DNA from: Oscillospiraceae bacterium
GTDB taxonomy: Bacteria; Bacillota; Clostridia; Oscillospirales; JAAYXM01
Length of the DNA stretch: 64,000 bases
Direction: 5' to 3'
Assembly: GCA_017421025.1 (NCBI GenBank)
Contig: JAFQME010000008.1
Coordinates: forward strand, 1-64,000
The position numbers and the translations under genes were made by a program. Shown in pieces: positions 17,534-26,606 of this stretch; the first letter of the stretch is position 1; each line of letters begins with the position of its first letter. The notes beneath the pieces are model-generated. The model did no database searches and was not told where the DNA came from. It saw only the letters and a program-made list of their open reading frames with translations.

Positions 17534-18689
17534 GTGGAGAGATCGTTGTGTCTATTTTGCAACCGTTCTGGTTTCGGTTCTTCTGATTTTTTTCCTCAAC
17601 CGTGCCCTTACCGATAACCACTGGTTTCAGGAAATGCGTGATGCGGAAAAACCCATCCGTGCCAAAGTCACCTCGATTCTGAATAAGAGCGAGGACAATT
17701 ACAGCATGGACGGGGAAAACACGGTGGAGGAGTTTGAAATCACCTTCCAGGCACGCATCCTTTCCGGCGAGCGCAAAGGGGAAACCGTCACCGCAAACCA
17801 GCTCTTTGACTCGTACACCTCGACCGATGCAAAAGTGGTCGAGAGCGGGGACAAAGTCCTGCTTTATCCGGTGGACGCTGAAATCTACAACGCAAGCTGG
17901 ACGTTTGGGGACTACATCCGCTCGGATGGAATTCTCTTTTTGTGTCTGCTCTTTTTCGGCTTGATTTTGCTCTTTGGGCGTATGAAGGGTGTTCACACCA
18001 TCGTTTCGCTCTCTTTTACCGCACTCTCGGTCTTTTTGGTGTTTGTCCCCTCCATTTTGGCGGGGTACAACATCTACCTCACCTCCATTCTCACCTGTGT
18101 GTTCATCATCGTGATGACACTCCTCATCATCAATGGGTGGAACAAAAAGAGTTTGGTGGCATCGGTTGGCTGTGTCAGCGGTGTTTTGGTGGCGGGAATC
18201 CTCTCGTTTGTGATGGATCGGGTCCTGTCTTTGAGCGGTGTGGTGGATGAGACCTCGGTCTATCTGCAATACGTGGTGGAGGGTCTTACCATTGACTTGC
18301 GTGCCATTATCTTTGCCGGCATCATCCTGGGTGCCGTGGGTGCGGTGATGGATGTCGCAATGAGCCTTGCCTCCTCACTGCTGGAGGTCTACGGGGTGAG
18401 TGAGACGCCAACGGTGAAAAGCATTGTCAAATCCGGCTTCACCATCGGTCGTGACATCATGGGCACCATGGCAAATACCTTGATTCTGGCATACATCGGA
18501 AGCTCGCTTTCGGTGGTCATTCTGTTGATTGCGTATAACAGCTCCATGCTGGCGCTGTTTAATAAAGAAATGATCGTTGTGGAACTTCTGCAAGCGCTTG
18601 CGGGAAGCATCGGAATTCTTGGTACCATTCCGCTCACTTCGCTGATTGCAGCGCTGGTTTATGTTCCTCGAAAAGGAAAGGAGAAATAA
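17526..18689 (+). CDS. YibE/F-like membrane protein
   Basis: The 387-residue protein has one N-terminal span, an extracytoplasmic domain (about residues 30-130, with a beta-rich OB-like look) and about eight further spans from residue 137 on. RMKGVHTIVSLSFTALSVF and GAVGAVMDVAMSLASSL are typical of the YibE/F family, whose function is unknown. It is translationally coupled to ispE and is followed one base later by an exported peptidase. Confidence 0.85.
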   Translation: MHKWRDRCVYFATVLVSVLLIFFLNRALTDNHWFQEMRDAEKPIRAKVTSILNKSEDNYSMDGENTVEEFEITFQARILSGERKGETVTANQLFDSYTSTDAKVVESGDKVLLYPVDAEIYNASWTFGDYIRSDGILFLCLLFFGLILLFGRMKGVHTIVSLSFTALSVFLVFVPSILAGYNIYLTSILTCVFIIVMTLLIINGWNKKSLVASVGCVSGVLVAGILSFVMDRVLSLSGVVDETSVYLQYVVEGLTIDLRAIIFAGIILGAVGAVMDVAMSLASSLLEVYGVSETPTVKSIVKSGFTIGRDIMGTMANTLILAYIGSSLSVVILLIAYNSSMLALFNKEMIVVELLQALAGSIGILGTIPLTSLIAALVYVPRKGKEK

Positions 18690-18690
18690 T

Positions 18691-20961
18691 ATGAAAAAAC
18701 GTCTTGTTGCATTGGTTTTGGTCCTTGCGATGCTGATTCCGTCAGCACTTGCGGTGTACCCAAAAAAGGCGATCGTCTATGAACGACCGAACTTGACTCA
18801 TCTGACGCTGCTTTCCGAACAAATGGAACGAACGCTAAAAGAAACCGGTGCGATCAACCGCATCACATACCTGTATGGCGAAATGCAAATCGAGTACGAA
18901 CACATTTACACCATGTACTCGCTTGCGACCTTGCTGCGGTATCAGGGTGTGAAAGACAAACTGCGTGCCGAAGAAGTCAGCTTGAGTTATCAGGTGCTGA
19001 TGGATGCGTTTGAACTCATGCGTTCCACCATGGTCACCATGTTTGAGTCCCAATATGAGGATGCTTTCCGTGCGGCTTGGGGCGATGCGGTGGTGGATTC
19101 CATTTTGGCATCCGACCCGATGACCGAGGAAGAACGTGAGATCGAAACGAAAATCTCGGAAAAACTCGCAGAGTACACCAGTCTGAACGCAAACCCCTCT
19201 GCGATCATCGACGGAAAGCGTGTTTCGCTGAACTCCACAAAGGATTTGGAAAAAATCCGCAAGATCTATGAACTTTGGCAGAGAGAAATGGGCGAGATCT
19301 ATCTCGACCTGGTTGGTTTGCGCAAACAGCTTTCCGGCGAAACCAACTACCTGGCGTCTTCCTACCGGGGCTTCTACCGTGACTATACCCCGCAAAACGC
19401 CCGTGCGCTTGAGGAAATGGTAGCCACTTCGCTGAGCAATGTCTACGATAAAGTCGGCCGTGTCTTTGACAGCTCGGCCGCAGACCGTTTGGACCTGAAA
19501 ATGAGTATGACAGATGCGGTGGAACTGGCATCTCCCGTGCTCGGAATTGTGGACAAGAGCCTTGCGGAATCCTATCAGGTCATGAAGGAAAACGAACTTT
19601 ACGATATTGAGTATATGGATCGAAAAGCTTCGGTCGGATTTACCATCGCATTACCGTCCTTTGAAACTCCGTTTATCTTCATCCAGCCGAACGGACACGC
19701 AAACGGTTTGAATACATTCTTCCATGAATTCGGGCATTTCAACCAAATGCTAAACAGCGATATGCATGAATACTGGCCCGGAAGCGTGAAGGATCTGGAT
19801 GCATCCGAGGTCACTTCTCAGGCGCTTCCGCTGATGATCGGCGGCGAGTTTGGAACTTATTACGGCGAAGCGGTTGGGGAACTGCTGCAGAAATACAACG
19901 TGAATAACACCCTGTTTGCCCTGCTCAGCGGCTGCATGGTGGATGAATTTGAACAGTATGTGTATGCGACCGACAACCTCACCGTGGACCTCCTCAATGA
20001 GAAATTCGCTGAGCTGGTTGCCAAATACCAGATTCCGTGGGGTGATATGGTCTGGACCCAAATCACCCATATCTATGAAACCCCGGGCTACTACATCAGC
20101 TATGCGGTTTCTGCCATCACCGCAATGGAAATTTGGGAACAGTTTGAAACAAATCCGAGCGTGGGCAAAGCGAGTTATCTCGCTGCGGTGGATGCGTGCC
20201 AGGAGGGATACCGTACCCTGCTTGCAAAAGCAAAACTCAGAAACCCGTTCTCTGCGCCCGAATTGCTCACCAAGATCCGCAATCTGATTGAAAAAGAATT
20301 CACCCTGTTGGTGGATACCTACGGGCATTGGTCGGAAGAAAAAGTGGACGTACTTGCAGGGATTGGCGTTATCAACGGCTACCTCGGACAAGACGGCAAG
20401 AACTATTTCCGCCCGAATCAGAATGTCACCCGTGCCGAATTTGTCAAGCTGCTGTACAGCCTGGCAGGCGGGTCGGAGGAAACCTTTACCGAGCCGTTTA
20501 CAGATGTGCGTGATACCGACTGGTTCTCCCCGTATGTTGCATGGGCAGCGGAAAACGGGCTGGTCAACGGTGTCAATGAAACCACCTTCAACCCGAACGG
20601 TACCATCACCCGTCAGGATATGGCGGTCATTCTCGAACGCTTCCTGGCGCTTAAGAATCAGCGCCTCCCGGTCGGCGACAACAAAACCTTTGCCGACGAT
20701 GCTCTGATTGCAAACTATGCACGCTATGCGGTCAACCGTCTGTATGGTGCGAAGATCTTAAACGGTCTGCCCGACGGACGTTTCGATCCGAAAGGCAGCG
20801 TGACCCGTGCCGCAGCGGCAACAGCACTCTATACCACGTTGGAGGTTGTGGCGGAGAAAGCACAAACCACCAACACTTCACAAAACGAACTGTTTGCACC
20901 CATCACGCTTCCGGGCACCGTTCCGGTGCAGGCAAAACTGCTTTCCATGATGGTGCATTAA
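18691..20961 (+). CDS. SLH-anchored M3-family oligopeptidase-like metalloprotease
   Basis: The 756-residue protein begins with a signal peptide (MKKRLVALVLVLAMLIPSAL). A mainly helical peptidase domain carries HEFGH at residues 345-349 and a downstream ASEVTSQ glutamate, matching the HExGH...E zinc site of the M3 (oligoendopeptidase F/thimet) clan. Three SLH repeats span about residues 548-730. M3 enzymes are usually cytosolic, so a secreted wall-bound version suggests cleavage of peptides outside the cell. Start at ATG 18691 is supported by AAAGGAG eight bases upstream. A muramoyl amidase follows after one base, pointing to an envelope role. Confidence 0.85.
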   Translation: MKKRLVALVLVLAMLIPSALAVYPKKAIVYERPNLTHLTLLSEQMERTLKETGAINRITYLYGEMQIEYEHIYTMYSLATLLRYQGVKDKLRAEEVSLSYQVLMDAFELMRSTMVTMFESQYEDAFRAAWGDAVVDSILASDPMTEEEREIETKISEKLAEYTSLNANPSAIIDGKRVSLNSTKDLEKIRKIYELWQREMGEIYLDLVGLRKQLSGETNYLASSYRGFYRDYTPQNARALEEMVATSLSNVYDKVGRVFDSSAADRLDLKMSMTDAVELASPVLGIVDKSLAESYQVMKENELYDIEYMDRKASVGFTIALPSFETPFIFIQPNGHANGLNTFFHEFGHFNQMLNSDMHEYWPGSVKDLDASEVTSQALPLMIGGEFGTYYGEAVGELLQKYNVNNTLFALLSGCMVDEFEQYVYATDNLTVDLLNEKFAELVAKYQIPWGDMVWTQITHIYETPGYYISYAVSAITAMEIWEQFETNPSVGKASYLAAVDACQEGYRTLLAKAKLRNPFSAPELLTKIRNLIEKEFTLLVDTYGHWSEEKVDVLAGIGVINGYLGQDGKNYFRPNQNVTRAEFVKLLYSLAGGSEETFTEPFTDVRDTDWFSPYVAWAAENGLVNGVNETTFNPNGTITRQDMAVILERFLALKNQRLPVGDNKTFADDALIANYARYAVNRLYGAKILNGLPDGRFDPKGSVTRAAAATALYTTLEVVAEKAQTTNTSQNELFAPITLPGTVPVQAKLLSMMVH

Positions 20962-20962
20962 C

Positions 20963-21601
20963 ATGAAACGACGCAGAAGAAAAAAACGAGTCCTGCGGGG
21001 GTGTTTATCCCCCGCAGTTCTCTTCCTTTTGTTGGTTTTGGTGCTGTGGATTTTATGTGCACGCTCGTGCAGACAGGAGTCCGTGGAGATTACAGAGGCA
21101 CACGGTGTCCCGGTTCAAACCCTCTACATCCGGGAGGGGGATGCCGCACGTCCCGGAATCAAGCGCAAAATCAAATACATCGTTCTCCATGAAACCGGAA
21201 ATTCTGCCAAAGGTGCGGATGCCGCACGGCACGCAATGTATTTGCGGTTTAACAATGAGGATGACACCTCGTGGCACTACACGGTGGACGAAAAGGAAAT
21301 CTACCACCATATCCCGGATGGGGAAGTGGCGTGGCATGCAAGCGACGGATTGGACAACCCGGGCGGTAACCGCAACGGGATTGGGATTGAACTTTGCGTC
21401 AATTCCGATGGTGATTTTGAAAGAACCTTCGACAATGCCGCACGCTTGGTCGCCGTGCTTTTGGATGCGTATGATTTGAAACCCGATGACATCCGTCAGC
21501 ACGCAGACTTTACCAACAAGAACTGTCCGGAAACCATCCGCAACAACGGCAGAATGGAAGCGTTTGTCACACTTGTGGAACAATACCGAACATCGGAATA
21601 A
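20963..21601 (+). CDS. N-acetylmuramoyl-L-alanine amidase (Amidase_2)
   Basis: The 212-residue protein has one N-terminal membrane span and an Amidase_2/PGRP-type domain. Zinc ligands are visible in YIVLHETGN, RQHADF and NCPETI, and the NGIGIELCVN strand is typical. Enzymes of this type cut the bond between muramic acid and the stem peptide, in wall turnover or sporulation. It is the last gene of the seven-gene operon starting at 14177. Confidence 0.9.
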   Translation: MKRRRRKKRVLRGCLSPAVLFLLLVLVLWILCARSCRQESVEITEAHGVPVQTLYIREGDAARPGIKRKIKYIVLHETGNSAKGADAARHAMYLRFNNEDDTSWHYTVDEKEIYHHIPDGEVAWHASDGLDNPGGNRNGIGIELCVNSDGDFERTFDNAARLVAVLLDAYDLKPDDIRQHADFTNKNCPETIRNNGRMEAFVTLVEQYRTSE

Positions 21602-21633
21602 CGACATGAATTCACAGAAAATTAAAAATTCCA

Positions 21634-21662
21634 TGGACAAGCAATACAAGATGTAGTATAAT
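21634..21662 (+). promoter_or_regulatory. Promoter of uraA-upp
   Basis: TGGACA and a perfect TATAAT are spaced by 17 bases. A short hairpin (TGTGGG/CCCACA, 21673-21689) follows in the leader; I do not recognise a PyrR site in it. Confidence 0.65.
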
Positions 21663-21714
21663 AGTCGCAAGTGTGTGGGGATTTCCCACAAAAATAGAGA
21701 AAGGTGTGTTTCCC

Positions 21715-23028
21715 ATGAAAAAATTAACCGGCAAAGACTTTATTCTGGGCTTCCAGCACATGTTCGCCATGTTCGGCGCAACCGTTCTTGTCCCGATCAT
21801 TACGGGTCTTGACATCGCAACCACCCTGTTGATGGCAGGTCTCGGAACCCTGCTCTTCCACCTGATCACCGGTGGTAAGGTCCCGGCGTTCCTTGGATCT
21901 TCTTTCGCATTCCTCGCAGGTTACGCTGCAATCGCTCCGAAGCTTGCAGACGGCGCTTCCAACATTGAAATGATCCCGTATGCATCCCTCGGCGTTGTTT
22001 TCGCAGGTCTTTTGTATCTGGTACTCGCTCTGCTCTTCAAGCTCTTTGGTGCAAAGCGTGTCATGAAATTCTTCCCGCCGGTCGTGGTTGGCCCGATGAT
22101 TATTGCAATCGGTCTGATTCTGGCACCGAGCGCAATCTCCAACTGCCAGACCAACTGGATCCTCGCAATCGTCGCATTCCTCACCATTGTCATTTGCAAC
22201 ATTTGGGGCAAGGGCATGGTTAAAATCGTTCCGATCCTCATCGGCATCGGCGTCTCCTGCGCACTCGCAATCATTCTTCAGCTTTGCGGCGTCACCATCT
22301 TCTCTCCGGAGCAGATCCAAGGTTTGAAAGGGGCTGACTGGATTGGTTTCCCGATCAAGTGGGATCAGACCGTATTTGTCATCAATGACGCTTCCAAGGC
22401 AATTTCCGCAATCATCGCAATCGTTCCGATCGCACTTGCTACCATGATGGAGCATATCGGCGATATTTCTGCGATTTCCTCCACCGTTGGCAAGAACTTC
22501 ATTGCGGATCCGGGTCTCCATCGCACCCTGACCGGTGACGGCCTTGCAACCTCGCTGTCCGCTCTGTTCGGCGGTCCGGCAAACACCACTTACGGCGAAA
22601 ACACCGGCGTTTTGGCACTCACCAAGGTCTATGACCCCCGTGTTATCCGTATCGCAGCTGTTTTTGCAGTCATCCTGTCCTTCTCTCCGAAGGTAGCATG
22701 CCTCATCAACATGATCCCGACCGCAGTCATCGGCGGTGTATCTCTCATCCTGTACGGTATGATCTCCGCAATCGGTGCAAGAAACTTGGTTGAGAATCAG
22801 GTTGACCTGTCCAAGAGCCGCAACATCATCATCGCAGCAGCGATCCTGGTCACTGCACTCGGCTTCAACTCGGTTGGCGGTCTGTCCTTTACCGTGTTTG
22901 GCATTGCAATCAACTTGAGCGGTCTTGCAATCGCAGCACTTGTCGGCATCCTCCTCAACGCAGTGCTTCCGGGCAAGGACTATGAATTCAAAGACGAAGA
23001 ACAACAAGGCGTTGACTTCAAACTGTAA
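21715..23028 (+). CDS. uraA: Uracil/xanthine permease
   Basis: The 437-residue, multi-span NCS2-family symporter imports uracil. [20 protein letters not shown] is the classical substrate and proton-coupling segment, and [12 protein letters not shown] the N-terminal signature. ATG 21715 has an AGAGAAAGG site. It is followed 17 bases later by upp, which supports uracil as the substrate. Confidence 0.94.
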   Translation: MKKLTGKDFILGFQHMFAMFGATVLVPIITGLDIATTLLMAGLGTLLFHLITGGKVPAFLGSSFAFLAGYAAIAPKLADGASNIEMIPYASLGVVFAGLLYLVLALLFKLFGAKRVMKFFPPVVVGPMIIAIGLILAPSAISNCQTNWILAIVAFLTIVICNIWGKGMVKIVPILIGIGVSCALAIILQLCGVTIFSPEQIQGLKGADWIGFPIKWDQTVFVINDASKAISAIIAIVPIALATMMEHIGDISAISSTVGKNFIADPGLHRTLTGDGLATSLSALFGGPANTTYGENTGVLALTKVYDPRVIRIAAVFAVILSFSPKVACLINMIPTAVIGGVSLILYGMISAIGARNLVENQVDLSKSRNIIIAAAILVTALGFNSVGGLSFTVFGIAINLSGLAIAALVGILLNAVLPGKDYEFKDEEQQGVDFKL

Positions 23029-23045
23029 AGAAAAGAGTGAAAAAC

Positions 23046-23672
23046 ATGAGCAAATTATTCGTAATGGATCATCCCCTCATCGCACATAAGATTTCCATGA
23101 TCCGTGATGAGAATACCTCGGTCAAGGACTTCCGTGAACTCATCAACGAGGTTGCACTCCTGATGGGTTACGAGGCAACCAAAGACCTCGCCCTCACCAA
23201 AACCAAGGTCAAAACCCCGCTTGCGGAAACCGACGGTTATGTGGTGGAAAAGCAGGTCGCATTGGTTCCCATTCTGCGTGCAGGCCTTGGCATGGTGGAT
23301 GCGCTGATGAGCTTGATCCCGGCAGCAAAAGTGGGTCACATCGGCTTGTACCGTGACCATGAAACTCTCCAGCCGGTCGAGTATTACTGCAAACTGCCCA
23401 CCGACATCGGTGACCGTCAGGTGCTTGTGCTCGATCCCATGCTGGCAACCGGCGGCAGTGCTGCAGCGGCGATTGATTTTGTCAAAGCCCGTGGCGCAAA
23501 GAAAATCAAACTCATGTGCATCATCGGTGCACCCGAAGGTGTTGCAGTGGTTCAGAAAGCACATCCGGATGTCGATATCTATGTCGCAGCCCTGGATGAA
23601 GGTCTTAATGAAAACGGCTACATCCTCCCGGGTCTCGGCGATGCGGGCGACCGTATCTTCGGCACCCTGTAA
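23046..23672 (+). CDS. upp: Uracil phosphoribosyltransferase
   Basis: The 208-residue enzyme makes UMP from uracil and PRPP. The PRPP-binding loop [17 protein letters not shown] and the C-terminal uracil-binding end ([21 protein letters not shown]) are complete, and length is standard. ATG 23046 is chosen over the GTG at 23037, which would add three residues not usual in the family. Confidence 0.97.
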   Translation: MSKLFVMDHPLIAHKISMIRDENTSVKDFRELINEVALLMGYEATKDLALTKTKVKTPLAETDGYVVEKQVALVPILRAGLGMVDALMSLIPAAKVGHIGLYRDHETLQPVEYYCKLPTDIGDRQVLVLDPMLATGGSAAAAIDFVKARGAKKIKLMCIIGAPEGVAVVQKAHPDVDIYVAALDEGLNENGYILPGLGDAGDRIFGTL

Positions 23673-23682
23673 AAGACAAAAG

Positions 23683-23716
23683 AAAACACCCAAGCGGCAA
23701 AACGCTTGGGTGTTTT
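23683..23716 (+). terminator. Terminator of uraA-upp
   Basis: A perfect 14-bp stem (AAAACACCCAAGCG with CGCTTGGGTGTTTT) and a T-run follow upp. The reverse-strand small gene at 23722 ends just beyond, so it may serve both. Confidence 0.9.
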
Positions 23717-23721
23717 TGTTG

Positions 23722-23874
23722 TTATTTTGCTTCTTCCAAAGCTTTGATATGGGCTTTTAAGACCAAATTGATGTACTGGGAAAGGGAGCGGTCGCAATCC
23801 TCTGCCAGCACCTTTGCTTTTTCCACCAAATCTTCATCCAATGTCAAACTCACTTTCACCTTGAGTGGTTTCAT
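23722..23874 (-). CDS. 50-residue ribbon-helix-helix (CopG/Arc-type) protein
   Basis: A short reading frame on the minus strand encodes 50 residues beginning MKPLKVKVSLTLDEDLVEKA and ending IKALEEAK. The beta strand (VKVSLTLDEDLVEKAK) followed by two helices (RSLSQYINLVLKAHI) matches the ribbon-helix-helix fold of CopG/Arc-type DNA-binding proteins, often antitoxins or autorepressors. A GAGGTGAT site lies before the ATG. It is divergent from the 82-residue gene at 23965, and tandem 10-bp repeats lie between them. Confidence 0.75.
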   Translation of the reverse strand: MKPLKVKVSLTLDEDLVEKAKVLAEDCDRSLSQYINLVLKAHIKALEEAK

Positions 23875-23918
23875 TTGTATCACCTCAAACAAATCATACT
23901 ATAAAAGAGGATTTAAGA

Positions 23919-23947
23919 TTGACATTTCCTACAAAGTAGTATAAAGT
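23919..23947 (+). promoter_or_regulatory. Promoter of the 82-residue gene
   Basis: A perfect TTGACA at 23919-23924 is followed 17 bases later by TAAAGT (or 15 bases later by TATAAA). The -10 lies inside the tandem repeat. Confidence 0.55.
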
Positions 23948-23952
23948 AGTAT
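23933..23952 (+). repeat. Two perfect tandem 10-bp repeats, operator-like
   Basis: AAAGTAGTAT occurs twice with no gap, covering the -10 of the rightward promoter and lying upstream of the leftward small gene. Ribbon-helix-helix dimers commonly bind short direct repeats with this spacing, so this may be the operator of the divergent 50-residue protein. Confidence 0.55.
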
Positions 23953-23964
23953 TCGGTGATTAGA

Positions 23965-24213
23965 ATGGACTTATATCGAGATTTGCTTGCGGAAATGATA
24001 AAAAAAGGAGAACTTGATATCGCACGTTTACAATCAAAAGAAACGATTGACGCATTGATTGAGATGAAGTGTTATCGTGTTTTACTTTCGATTCGGGAAA
24101 TTTTGGACGATGATACAATTGACGATCCTGCATGTTTTGAGAGAATTGAGCGTATCGTTTCGCTGTTTGAGCAGCTGGGAAGTAATGGTGGGTCACGTCA
24201 CGACTTCGGATAA
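23965..24213 (+). CDS. Small conserved clostridial protein of 82 residues
   Basis: The protein begins MDLYRDLLAEMIKKGELDI and is mostly helical and acidic, ending GSNGGSRHDFG. From memory this tail recurs in small uncharacterised clostridial proteins; no function is known to me. ATG 23965 is preferred over the GTG at 23956 because GGTGA lies 5 bases upstream. It ends directly before a strong terminator. Confidence 0.65.
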   Translation: MDLYRDLLAEMIKKGELDIARLQSKETIDALIEMKCYRVLLSIREILDDDTIDDPACFERIERIVSLFEQLGSNGGSRHDFG

Positions 24214-24250
24214 AAGAACTCCGCAGAAGAAAGCTTCTGCGGAGTTCTTT
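24213..24250. terminator. Convergent terminator between the 82-residue gene and the DUF4353 gene
   Basis: A perfect 17-bp stem (from AAAGAACTCCGCAGAAG) with a 4-base loop lies between two convergent stop codons, flanked by A/T runs on both sides. Confidence 0.88.
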
Positions 24251-24252
24251 CT

Positions 24253-25770
24253 TTATTCAACTACAAATTGGTTTTCGCCGTCTTTGATGGAAAGCTCCGG
24301 TGTAAATTCCAGGTTCGGGATGATTTTCTCGCTGAAATACGGGCTTTGCGGTCTTTCCCCCTCGGGGTGTTTCCAATCCGGAGGTGTGGGCATTTTCTCC
24401 GGGTCAAGATCGCTCGGCGGTGCAGGCAGTTTTTCCGGGTCGAAGTCTTTCGGCATCTTTTCCGGGTCGAAGTCCTCGGGTCTCTCACCACGACCCATAC
24501 CGCCACCATGTCCGCCGAATCCGCCGGTGGCGGTTTTGAGTTGGGTGTCGCCTTGCCACAAGGTATATGTGCCTGCTTTCAAATCCGGGGAGGAGAGGAT
24601 GAGCGATGCAAAGGCATTTTGCGGGGTTGCTTCCAAAACCGTGTTTCCGCCCGCATCTTTCAAACGATAGGTCTTGCCGCCCTCCTGACGCTCGGTAAAA
24701 TGAAATACCGCATAGGTGGAGGTGCTTTCTCCGATACGGTCCATCATATTGCCGGAAGCGGTCACCGTGCCGCCGTTTAAGTGAATCCCGAGGTCGGAGT
24801 CAATCCCGGCATCTCCGCTGGTTCCGCAAGCGGAAGCGGTTACGCTGCCGCCATTGATGACAAGCCAGCCGTTGGAGTCAATGCCGTCACCCTCGCCGCT
24901 TTTGCCGTTTACCGTGATGTTGAGTTTACCGCTGTTGACCGTAGTGACCGAAACCCCATCCTCATTGGTATTGATTCCGTCGTTTGCGGAGTTGATGTTC
25001 ACAGTCGGACCGTCAACTGTGAGATGCAACTCGGAATCCAAACCCTCGTTTTCCGCATTGATATTGAGTGTCCCGTGACCCAACACGTTCATGCTCATGC
25101 ACGAGTAGACCGCACCGTCGTATTTATGCAGGGTTTCGTAATCCTCCACTTTCGTGCCGTCCTCACTTAACTCATACGACTCGTAAATCCGTGCGACATA
25201 CGCACCGTTGACGGTATTGGTACTGCCATCGGCAATATAGAGATTGGCGCCTGCCGCTTCGGTATTCACCACCGCCTGTGCGTTTTCCTCATCAGAGGAG
25301 CCACACTCGAACACGTTGTAGAATATGATTGCGGGAGCAACCGTGCAGGTGAGGTCCACCCCGTCCAGCACCAAGCGTACCACCGCATTGGGATTTTCTT
25401 TCGCACGCTCGCCAAGGTCAACGGCAATCTGCCCTTTAGAAAGCGTTCCGCTGACACGGTATGTCCCGGGCTGAGTGATATGCACCACGGTGTGTGCATC
25501 CGCCGCCTGAGCAGAGTGTGCTTCCCCCTCGGCGGCGTCACCAAAGGTGAAGTCCTTGCCTTCGGGGTAGTAGAGAATGTCGTTTTTCGTGTAAACGGCA
25601 GGGATCAGGGAGGTGGTGCCGTCAAACGTTGCGTCTTTTCCATCCACGGTAACCCCGTCATCCGAGAGAAGAATCTCGGTCGCACCGCCCAAGGAAAGCT
25701 CTGGCTTTTGTGCGGCGCAGCCCGCAAACAGTAGGGAAATCGCTAATATGAGTGCAAAAATCCGTTTCAT
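24253..25770 (-). CDS. Carbohydrate-binding-domain lipoprotein (DUF4353)
   Basis: The 505-residue protein has a lipoprotein signal with lipobox LFAGC near residue 17. The body is a right-handed beta-helix-like stack (GTLNINAENEGLDSELHLTVDG, then NINSANDGINTNEDG) typical of DUF4353 'carbohydrate-binding domain' proteins of Clostridia. Near the C-terminus a low-complexity stretch has repeated DPEK-P units (about residues 425-470). It is probably an outer-leaflet surface protein. Ligand unknown. A GGTGG-type site precedes ATG 25770. Confidence 0.85.
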   Translation of the reverse strand: MKRIFALILAISLLFAGCAAQKPELSLGGATEILLSDDGVTVDGKDATFDGTTSLIPAVYTKNDILYYPEGKDFTFGDAAEGEAHSAQAADAHTVVHITQPGTYRVSGTLSKGQIAVDLGERAKENPNAVVRLVLDGVDLTCTVAPAIIFYNVFECGSSDEENAQAVVNTEAAGANLYIADGSTNTVNGAYVARIYESYELSEDGTKVEDYETLHKYDGAVYSCMSMNVLGHGTLNINAENEGLDSELHLTVDGPTVNINSANDGINTNEDGVSVTTVNSGKLNITVNGKSGEGDGIDSNGWLVINGGSVTASACGTSGDAGIDSDLGIHLNGGTVTASGNMMDRIGESTSTYAVFHFTERQEGGKTYRLKDAGGNTVLEATPQNAFASLILSSPDLKAGTYTLWQGDTQLKTATGGFGGHGGGMGRGERPEDFDPEKMPKDFDPEKLPAPPSDLDPEKMPTPPDWKHPEGERPQSPYFSEKIIPNLEFTPELSIKDGENQFVVE

Positions 25771-25850
25771 AATATGACCACCTTTCGTTCTTTATTATGA
25801 CCGAAATGGATGAAGGAAACAAGAAAAAATTGTAAATTTTTGAAAAACAA

Positions 25851-25872
25851 AAGAGCATCAGACGATGCTCTT
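25851..25872 (-). terminator. Terminator at the end of the HAD gene
   Basis: A 9-bp stem (AAGAGCATC with GATGCTCTT) overlaps the last codons, and on the minus strand it runs into TTTTGTTTTTC. Confidence 0.7.
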
Positions 25873-26565
25873 AAGGTATGCGTGCAGCGCAGAAAAATCC
25901 CCGTTTTGGAATTGCGCAATGTCCACACCATGCTTGTTGATGAGGTGATTGGTGAGGAGGAAACCCTTCATGCCGAGTTTTACGGCAGGCATATCGTCGT
26001 CCACATCGTTTCCCACCATGAGACATTCCTCGGGGGCAAGAGCAAGGGTCTCTAAAATCTCACGGTAGTAGGCAGTGGTAGGCTTGGCAAAATGGGAATT
26101 CTCATAGGTGGTGACATGTGCGAAATCCTGCTCGGAAAGCCCCGCCCACCGAATTCTTTGCTCGGTTGCAATGCGTGGAAAAATCGGGTTTGTGGCGAGT
26201 ACAACGGTCAGACCCAGTTCTTTACAAAGACGAATGGTTTCTGCCGCAGCGGGATCAAACCCACACACCGATTTTGCTCGGACAAACTCGGTCTCGTAAA
26301 ACTCGTCAAACAGGGGGAGGGAGTCGGTCACGTCACGACCGTAAACCTCGGTGAATTTCTTCCAGAAAACCGCTTCGTTAGTGGCAGTGCCATCGTTTCC
26401 AATCATGGCAAAGGTCCCGTCCCAAACCGCACGGATGAGCGTTTCCGGTACAAACCCATGCGGCGCAAGATATTCTGCAAGATGTTTTAGATACGTTTTG
26501 ATAAAGACCTCAAGGTCCATCGGGAGCAAGGTCCCATCCAAATCAAACAATACCGCTCGAATCAT
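25858..26565 (-). CDS. HAD-superfamily hydrolase
   Basis: The 235-residue protein has the four HAD motifs: FDLDGTLL at residues 7-14, LATNP, the lysine of SHFAKPT and GNDVDDDM. It looks like a small-molecule phosphatase with an inserted helical cap. No neighbour indicates the substrate. AAGGAG lies before ATG 26565. Confidence 0.88.
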   Translation of the reverse strand: MIRAVLFDLDGTLLPMDLEVFIKTYLKHLAEYLAPHGFVPETLIRAVWDGTFAMIGNDGTATNEAVFWKKFTEVYGRDVTDSLPLFDEFYETEFVRAKSVCGFDPAAAETIRLCKELGLTVVLATNPIFPRIATEQRIRWAGLSEQDFAHVTTYENSHFAKPTTAYYREILETLALAPEECLMVGNDVDDDMPAVKLGMKGFLLTNHLINKHGVDIAQFQNGDFSALHAYLKSIV

Positions 26566-26606
26566 AAGAAAACTCCTTTTATCTCGGGATTACAGCCAAG
26601 GATCAT

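Noticed and set aside
17259-18269. 336-codon minus-strand frame across ispE and yibE/F
   Set aside because: Low-complexity, His/Asp-rich translation opposite two clear genes.
21670-21690. PyrR attenuator in the uraA leader
   Set aside because: Only a 6-bp hairpin is present; no PyrR-binding loop or anti-terminator arrangement is seen.
21724-23007. 427-codon minus-strand frame opposite uraA
   Set aside because: Shadow of the permease; its translation is low-complexity and Cys/Asp-rich with no family match.
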